Notes under the pieces: generated by a model
Seen by the model: only the letters and a program-made list of their open reading frames with translations
What the model was told of the DNA's origin: nothing
Databases searched by the model: none
Program-made: the position numbers and the translations under genes
Assembly: GCA_034440135.1 (NCBI GenBank)
Contig: JAWXBP010000198.1
Coordinates: forward strand, 1-37,311
Reading direction: 5' to 3'
Length of the DNA: 37,311 nt
DNA from: Planctomycetia bacterium
GTDB taxonomy: Bacteria > Planctomycetota > Planctomycetia > Pirellulales > JALHLM01
Part shown: one piece after another, positions 32,926 through 37,311 of the stretch
Layout: each line of letters starts with the position of its first letter
How positions within the stretch are numbered: the first letter of the stretch is position 1

Positions 32926-33230
32926 GACCAATTCGTCCCCTCTATTGCCACCACTTCCGACTTGTCTTGCGATTTGTTAAACCGTTGCAAATTCACATCT
33001 TAGAGTTGACAAGCGACCATAAACTTCGATCTTGCAAAAGGATTGCGGACGACCCAAGGGTGAAACCGCCTCATGCGGGGGATGCCGGAAGTGCGATGAA
33101 GCGAAGTGGAAACCTCGATACCGGACAAACCTTGCAGTTGTTTCTTACGTAGTGGCTCGCGTACACTGGCAGTGGTCCGCGGCATTGTGCGGACTGCCCA
33201 ATTCAAATCGCGCCCGTATCTTTGCCGCCT
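32926..33230. other. 305-bp gap upstream of the small exported protein gene
   Basis: The region holds a TTGACA at 33006-33011 with no acceptable -10 at the right distance, and no hairpin or RNA gene that I can support. It probably carries the promoter for the plus-strand genes that follow. Confidence 0.35.
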
Positions 33231-33614
33231 ATGAATTACCGCTCCCCGAACAACTTGTGCGCCAAAGCCGCGGATGTTTCGCGACTGGTAGCGCATTGGT
33301 TGCAGGTGGCGGTATTGGTTTGGCTTGGCGCGACACTCGTCTTGACCAATCCAGGCGTCGTCTTGTTAGTCGCGGCGAACCCTTATGAAACGGACGCTCC
33401 GGAGGAATCCGAACGGACGTCCATCGACGAGTCTTGCGCATCTTCCACGACGCGCCGGACTTGCCCGCGCCAACTGATCTGCCGCCGCGTCTTGATTTCG
33501 TGCGTGGCAATCGCTCCATCGACGCCGCTACCGGCGGCGGGTTCGCAAAGGCGACACGATTCTCGTCCCATGCCCGACGCGCAACTCGGCGCCGGCGTGC
33601 CGTTGCGCTGTTGA
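33231..33614 (+). CDS. Doubtful small membrane or exported hypothetical protein
   Basis: 127 aa from ATG 33231. The N-terminus has a hydrophobic segment (WLQVAVLVWLGATLVLTNPGVVLLVAANP, about residues 23-51) that could be a signal or anchor, followed by a short acidic stretch (YETDAPEESERTSIDES) and a basic, Cys-containing tail. No domain is recognised, and no ribosome-binding site is visible. The C-terminal half could be out of frame noise, so the gene may be shorter than this or absent. It is included because the hydrophobic-plus-acidic pattern is more protein-like than its overlapping alternatives, and because it precedes the carbonic anhydrase gene by 172 bp on the same strand. Confidence 0.35.
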   Translation: MNYRSPNNLCAKAADVSRLVAHWLQVAVLVWLGATLVLTNPGVVLLVAANPYETDAPEESERTSIDESCASSTTRRTCPRQLICRRVLISCVAIAPSTPLPAAGSQRRHDSRPMPDAQLGAGVPLRC

Positions 33615-33786
33615 TCGAGCGACAAGCTTCTCTGGCCGATTCTCGCCGCGTCACGTCTCACTGAACGACGAACCGCGGCGCTTCGATTGCCAATTCGCGT
33701 AGCTTTCGTGTGGCCGCGGCCGTTGTCGCGCACCGCGCCAGGGTTCGCGAATCGGCTCACCCTCACATCCAACCAGCGGTGCAAGC

Positions 33787-34497
33787 ATGGAAAAGATCCT
33801 TCGCGGCGTCCACGAGTTTCAAACTCAGGACTTTCCGCCCCAGCGGGAATATTACGAAAAGCTCGCGGCCAAGCAGCAAAAGCCGATCGCGCTGTTCATC
33901 ACCTGTTCCGATAGCCGCGTGATTCCGCATCAAATCACGCGCACGGAGCCCGGCGACCTGTTTCAATTGCGCACGGCGGGCAACATCATTCCGCCGTACG
34001 GCGCCGTGGTCAGCGGCGAAAGCGCCACGGTGGAGTATTCGATCGCCGTGCTGGGCGTGAAGAACATCATCGTCTGCGGTCATTCGCAGTGCGGCGCCAT
34101 CAAGGCGCTGATCGAGGCCGAGAACCTGGATGAACTGCCGGCCGTGAAGAGTTGGTTCGCCCACGCGGAATCGACGCGCCGCATCGTGCGCCAAAAATAC
34201 GAACACCTCTCGTCGGCCGAGCGAGCCGTCGCCGCTACGGAGGAGAATGTGCTCGTCCAGATGAACAATCTGAGCACGCATCCTTACGTCGCGGCCCGAT
34301 TGGCAACCGGGGACCTGAACATCTATGGCTGGTACTACGACATCGCCACGGGCCAGATTCTGCAATACGATCAGCCGGAAGGCGAATTCCTGCCGTTCGA
34401 CGGCGAAGTGCGGGCCGCGGCTCCGTTGCCGCTGCGCGGTCGCATGACTGGCAATGGGTTGAGACTCGCCAAGGCGATGAACGGGTCGGGCGAATGA
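33787..34497 (+). CDS. Beta-class carbonic anhydrase
   Basis: 236 aa. Converts CO2 and bicarbonate in the cytoplasm. The zinc ligands of the beta class are visible: Cys40 and Asp42-Arg44 in ITCSDSRV, then His99 and Cys102 in CGHSQCGAI. The segment FQLRTAGNIIPPYG and the ending GDLNIYGWYYDIATGQI are also typical. Length is usual for the family. No signal peptide is present, so it is cytoplasmic. Its stop overlaps the start of the SulP transporter gene by four bases (ATGA), a strong sign of translational coupling. Together these likely form a bicarbonate uptake and interconversion unit, a pairing common for SulP transporters. The ribosome-binding site is weak. Confidence 0.95.
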   Translation: MEKILRGVHEFQTQDFPPQREYYEKLAAKQQKPIALFITCSDSRVIPHQITRTEPGDLFQLRTAGNIIPPYGAVVSGESATVEYSIAVLGVKNIIVCGHSQCGAIKALIEAENLDELPAVKSWFAHAESTRRIVRQKYEHLSSAERAVAATEENVLVQMNNLSTHPYVAARLATGDLNIYGWYYDIATGQILQYDQPEGEFLPFDGEVRAAAPLPLRGRMTGNGLRLAKAMNGSGE

Positions 34498-36488
34498 ACG
34501 GAAGATCGATGAAGGATTCGGAAACCAAGCCCGGGTTCGCACGCCATTGGCGCGACGACTTGTTGGCGTCCATCGTCGTGTTCCTCGTAGCGCTGCCATT
34601 GTGCATGGGCATCGCCATCGCCTCCGGCGCGCCCGTCGCTGCCGGGTTGGTCACGGGGATCATCGGCGGTCTGATCGTCGGCTCCCTCGCCGGAAGCCCG
34701 TTGCAGGTCTCCGGGCCGGCGGCGGGCTTGACGGTGATCGTCTACGAGTTGATCGCCAAACACGGCATTGAGACCTTGGGCGTAGTGGTGTTGTTCGCCG
34801 GGCTGATTCAACTTGCCGCCGGCGCTGCGCGGCTAGGGCAATGGTTTCGTGCTGTTTCGCCTGCGGTCATTCACGGCATGCTCTCGGGCATCGGCGTGTT
34901 GATCTTCGCCAGTCAATTCCACGTGATGGTGGATGACAAGCCGCGCGAGAACGGTGTGCGCAATGTCGCCACCATTCCTGAGGCGATCGCCAAAGGCTTG
35001 CCGCTGCCTGGGTTCGTGCCGCCGGAGATCCGCGCCGAGCGTAAGAATCTGCTGCGCGAGCTGGGAGACGTGCATGAGCGGCAATTCGAAATCGCCGCCT
35101 GGGTGGCGGAGCGCGTCTCGATCGCCGGCTCCGAAGAGGAGCATCAGCAGCAGGCCAAGTCGTTGGCGGAACTGGTGACTGCGCAAGAGGAAGTCCTTAA
35201 GCAACTGCATGGCGTAGAAGAGCGCATCGAAGAATTGAACGAGCATGATCCGGCGAAGGCAAATCGACCGGATCGTGAAGCCGCGCTCGCGGCCGCAGTC
35301 GTCGCCACCGAGGCCGCGCTCGCTGAATTGAAGTTGCCGCATACGGAGAAGGTAGAAGTTACCCAACGCACGGCCGTAGCGGCGATCGGCAACGTGGCGA
35401 ACAGCCTCAAGAGCCATGAGTGGGCGGCGAAAGTCGGCATTCTGACGATCTTAGTGATCGTCGCCTGGCAGGCGCTTGCGCGCGGGCGACTCAAGATGGT
35501 TCCCGCGCCGTTGTTGGCCGTTGTGGCCGCAACGGCCGTGGCGGCTTGGCTGAGCTTGCCGGTGCTGTATGTGGAAGTGCCGGAACGCTTGATGGACGGG
35601 CTGCACATCGTCAATTGGACGTCGCTGCGCGATTTGCCGGTGGGCTCGTTAGCGCTGAATGCATTGATGATCGCTGTGATTGCCAGCGCCGAGACTTTGC
35701 TCTGCGCCTCCGCGGTCGATCGCATGCACTCAGGCCCGCGCACCAAGTACGACCAAGAGTTGATGGCCCAAGGTATCGGCAACGTGTTCACCGGCATGGT
35801 TGGCGGGCTGCCGATGACGGGCGTGATCGTGCGCAGCGCGGCCAACGTGCAGGCCGGCGGCAAGTCGCGGCTGTCGACCATTTTGCATGGAGCGTGGCTG
35901 CTGATCTTCGTCGTCGCGCTCGGCTTTCTGTTGAAGCTGATCCCCACGGCGTGCCTAGCCGGCATTCTGGTCTATACCGGCTATAAGCTGATCAATCCGA
36001 AGAGCTTCATTACCTTGTGGAAGCAGGATCGCGGCGAAGCGATCGTCTACGCGATCACCGTGATCATGGTCGTCAGCACCGATCTGTTGATCGGCGTGGC
36101 GACCGGCATTGTACTGGCTGCGCTCAAGTTGGTACTCACCTTCTCGAACCTGCGCGCCAAGCTACAAGTGAACGCTGCGGAATCTCGTGCAATGCTTTCG
36201 CTGGCCGGAGCTGCGACGTTTATTCGGCTCCCGGTGCTGGTCGACGAGCTGGATCGCGTGCCGGCAGGCGTCGAGCTGCATGTCGACTTCCAGCGGCTCG
36301 ACTTTATCGATCACTCGTGCCTGGAAACCTTGATGAACTGGGCAAAGCAGCACGAGTCGAATGGGGGGCGACTGGTGATCGATTGGGACTCGCTGCACGC
36401 GCGCATCGGTCGCGATGCAGCGCATTTGGCGCCGTCGATGGAGTCGCGCCCTCTACCCAGGCCGCATGTGGGCGCGACGAAGGAATAG
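34494..36488 (+). CDS. SulP-family anion (probably bicarbonate) transporter with STAS domain and coiled-coil insert
   Basis: 664 aa from ATG 34494, which overlaps the carbonic anhydrase stop; ATG 34509 with GGAAG upstream is an alternative. The transport domain starts DDLLASIVVFLVALPLCMGIAIASGAPVAAGL and includes GSPLQVSGPAAGLTVIV and GLPMTGVIVRSAANVQAGGKSRLSTILHG, the SulP signatures. About 10-12 membrane helices are visible. A C-terminal STAS domain (about 560-640) has VELHVDFQRLDFIDHSCLETLMNW. Between ...TIPEAIAKG (about 168) and the next membrane helix (about 313) is a hydrophilic, helical insert of about 135 residues (ELGDVHERQFEIAAWVAERV, EEVLKQLHGVEERIEELNEH, AALAAAVVATEAALAEL) that typical SulP proteins do not have. 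Substrate is inferred from the adjoining carbonic anhydrase; sulfate or another anion is possible. Confidence 0.93.
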   Translation: MNGRSMKDSETKPGFARHWRDDLLASIVVFLVALPLCMGIAIASGAPVAAGLVTGIIGGLIVGSLAGSPLQVSGPAAGLTVIVYELIAKHGIETLGVVVLFAGLIQLAAGAARLGQWFRAVSPAVIHGMLSGIGVLIFASQFHVMVDDKPRENGVRNVATIPEAIAKGLPLPGFVPPEIRAERKNLLRELGDVHERQFEIAAWVAERVSIAGSEEEHQQQAKSLAELVTAQEEVLKQLHGVEERIEELNEHDPAKANRPDREAALAAAVVATEAALAELKLPHTEKVEVTQRTAVAAIGNVANSLKSHEWAAKVGILTILVIVAWQALARGRLKMVPAPLLAVVAATAVAAWLSLPVLYVEVPERLMDGLHIVNWTSLRDLPVGSLALNALMIAVIASAETLLCASAVDRMHSGPRTKYDQELMAQGIGNVFTGMVGGLPMTGVIVRSAANVQAGGKSRLSTILHGAWLLIFVVALGFLLKLIPTACLAGILVYTGYKLINPKSFITLWKQDRGEAIVYAITVIMVVSTDLLIGVATGIVLAALKLVLTFSNLRAKLQVNAAESRAMLSLAGAATFIRLPVLVDELDRVPAGVELHVDFQRLDFIDHSCLETLMNWAKQHESNGGRLVIDWDSLHARIGRDAAHLAPSMESRPLPRPHVGATKE

Positions 36489-36544
36489 CCAGGCGCAAGC
36501 TATGTGTTTTGTCAAAGTTTGAAGTCCGAGCTACTTGAAAGCGT

Positions 36545-36626
36545 GGGTGGCTGGGGTCGAGCGTACTCGCTTGCCCCCGGCGCGCTGGATCTGGGGGCGA
36601 ATGAGTACATTCGACCCCAGCCACCC
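36545..36626. repeat. 82-bp long-hairpin repeat downstream of the SulP gene
   Basis: GGGTGGCTGGGGTCGA at 36545-36560 pairs perfectly with TCGACCCCAGCCACCC at 36611-36626, and the pairing continues inward with a few mismatches through GTACTC and GCCCCC, leaving a loop of about 13 bases. The form (palindromic, no ORF) is that of a MITE/REP-type element. It lies 56 bases past the SulP stop in a 324-bp gap with no other gene, and could act as a 3' mRNA stabiliser or a terminator without a U-tract. Confidence 0.75.
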
Positions 36627-36812
36627 TGCCAACAGGCTGACGCCCCGCAGAGTTTGCCTGATCGGCATGACCGTTCCATCGCCGCGCGTCGGCCACTCTT
36701 TGCGACGGCTTTTGCCGTTGCGACCGTCGTGATCGCTTTGTCCTTGCGACGATAGAAGCCCATGGCGGTGCGCTCCCATTGCGTCGCCATGCTTCTGGCA
36801 AAGGATGGCGGT

Positions 36813-37311
36813 ATGAAGCGTCATGGATGGAAGCTGTTCGCGCTTTGCGGCATGTTGTCCTGGTCCGCCACGGCTTCGGCCGACGGCGTCATTCGCGACG
36901 GACTTGGAGCGCGGTCGACCGGACGCGGCGGCACGAACATCGCTTTCGCCGATACGGGCGTCATCATCTACGACAACCCAGGCGGCATGACGAACGTCGC
37001 CGGTTGCGGACTGGCCGAGGCTGGCTTCGATATCCTGCTGCCCAGTACCGTCTATGGCGACGCCGACAATCCGGGCGGCGTGGACGGCGCTGACAACCCG
37101 TTTCCCGCGGGGCAGGTCTCGATTATTCGCAAGTTCAATGGGGGGCGTCTGGCGCTCGGCGCCGGCTTCTTCGCGCCGGCCGGATTTGGTTCGGACTACT
37201 TGATGAACGGCCCGGCGCCTTTTTTCACGGGACCGCAACAGTACAAGTCGCTCGGCATGATGATGAAGCTATTGCCCGGCGCCGCGTATCAGGTGACCGA
37301 TCGCTTGAGCG
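36813..37311 (+). CDS. FadL/OMPP1-type outer membrane transport protein, 3' truncated
   Basis: At least 166 aa; the frame is open to the right edge. ATG 36813 has AAGGA about 7 bases upstream. A signal peptide (KLFALCGMLSWSATASA, about residues 7-23) is followed by DGLGARSTGRGGTNIAFADTGVIIYDNPGGMTN, which matches the FadL/OMPP1/TodX opening (small-residue-rich hatch with a conserved N-P-[AG]-G-[ML] motif). Strand-like stretches follow (GRLALGAGFFAPAGFG; LPGAAYQVTDRL). The family forms outer-membrane barrels that pass hydrophobic compounds inward through a lateral gate. The C-terminal barrel end is outside the window, so the length is unknown. Confidence 0.82.
   Translation, partial: MKRHGWKLFALCGMLSWSATASADGVIRDGLGARSTGRGGTNIAFADTGVIIYDNPGGMTNVAGCGLAEAGFDILLPSTVYGDADNPGGVDGADNPFPAGQVSIIRKFNGGRLALGAGFFAPAGFGSDYLMNGPAPFFTGPQQYKSLGMMMKLLPGAAYQVTDRLS

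Noticed and set aside
33006-33034. TTGACA as a sigma-70 -35 box on the plus strand
   Set aside because: No TATAAT-like sequence at 16-18 bases; it lies 220 bases before the nearest plus-strand gene.

Overview
This GC-rich window most likely comes from a planctomycete, probably of the Pirellulales. The evidence is a very large PVC-type dehydrogenase with HEAT repeats and a C-terminal CxxCH haem site, a pseudopilin/type IV pilus locus whose parts are far larger than proteobacterial ones, degenerate signalling domains in new combinations, and several palindromic intergenic repeat families. The lineage is inferred from gene content; no rRNA or tRNA gene was seen.

Layout. (1) 1-6335: the 3' part of a hybrid PAS/histidine kinase/receiver protein (+), a secreted haem-binding dehydrogenase (-), and a divergent OprP/OprO-like porin (+). 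(2) 6364-13435: a signalling block. A receiver/degenerate-GGDEF/CBS protein (-) faces away from an FHA/degenerate-EAL protein (+). That protein is followed by a 1169-residue fusion of a Ser/Thr protein kinase to an FtsZ/tubulin-like GTPase domain, and by a small winged-helix-like protein. This block is the best candidate for an under-described system: kinase, phosphothreonine reader and cytoskeletal GTPase side by side, with two relics of cyclic-di-GMP enzymes. (3) 13522-31327, all on the minus strand: a type IV pilus / type II secretion-like locus. In transcription order it encodes a PilB/GspE ATPase, PilT, a second PilB/GspE ATPase, PilC/GspF, four pseudopilin-like proteins and a giant (1841 aa) GspK-like protein. 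(4) 31836-32819: a cysteine-rich secreted protein (-) with its own terminator and a candidate promoter. (5) 33231-36488: a doubtful small membrane or exported protein, then a beta-carbonic anhydrase overlapping by 4 bases a SulP anion transporter with an unusual coiled-coil insert. This pair looks like a bicarbonate uptake/CO2 handling unit. (6) 36813 to the right edge: the start of a FadL/OMPP1-type outer membrane protein.

The pilus locus also carries at least three palindromic repeat types. One is a 101-103 bp element present twice between genes. Another is an inverted pair that lies inside the coding sequence for a pseudopilin leader peptide. A further long hairpin repeat follows the SulP gene. 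These look like MITE/REP-type dispersed elements, but only copies inside this window can be compared here.

Starts were set by ribosome-binding sites, stop/start overlaps and signal or prepilin motifs, so several are downstream of the longest possible reading frame. Assignments rest on reading motifs in the translated sequence; no database search was run.
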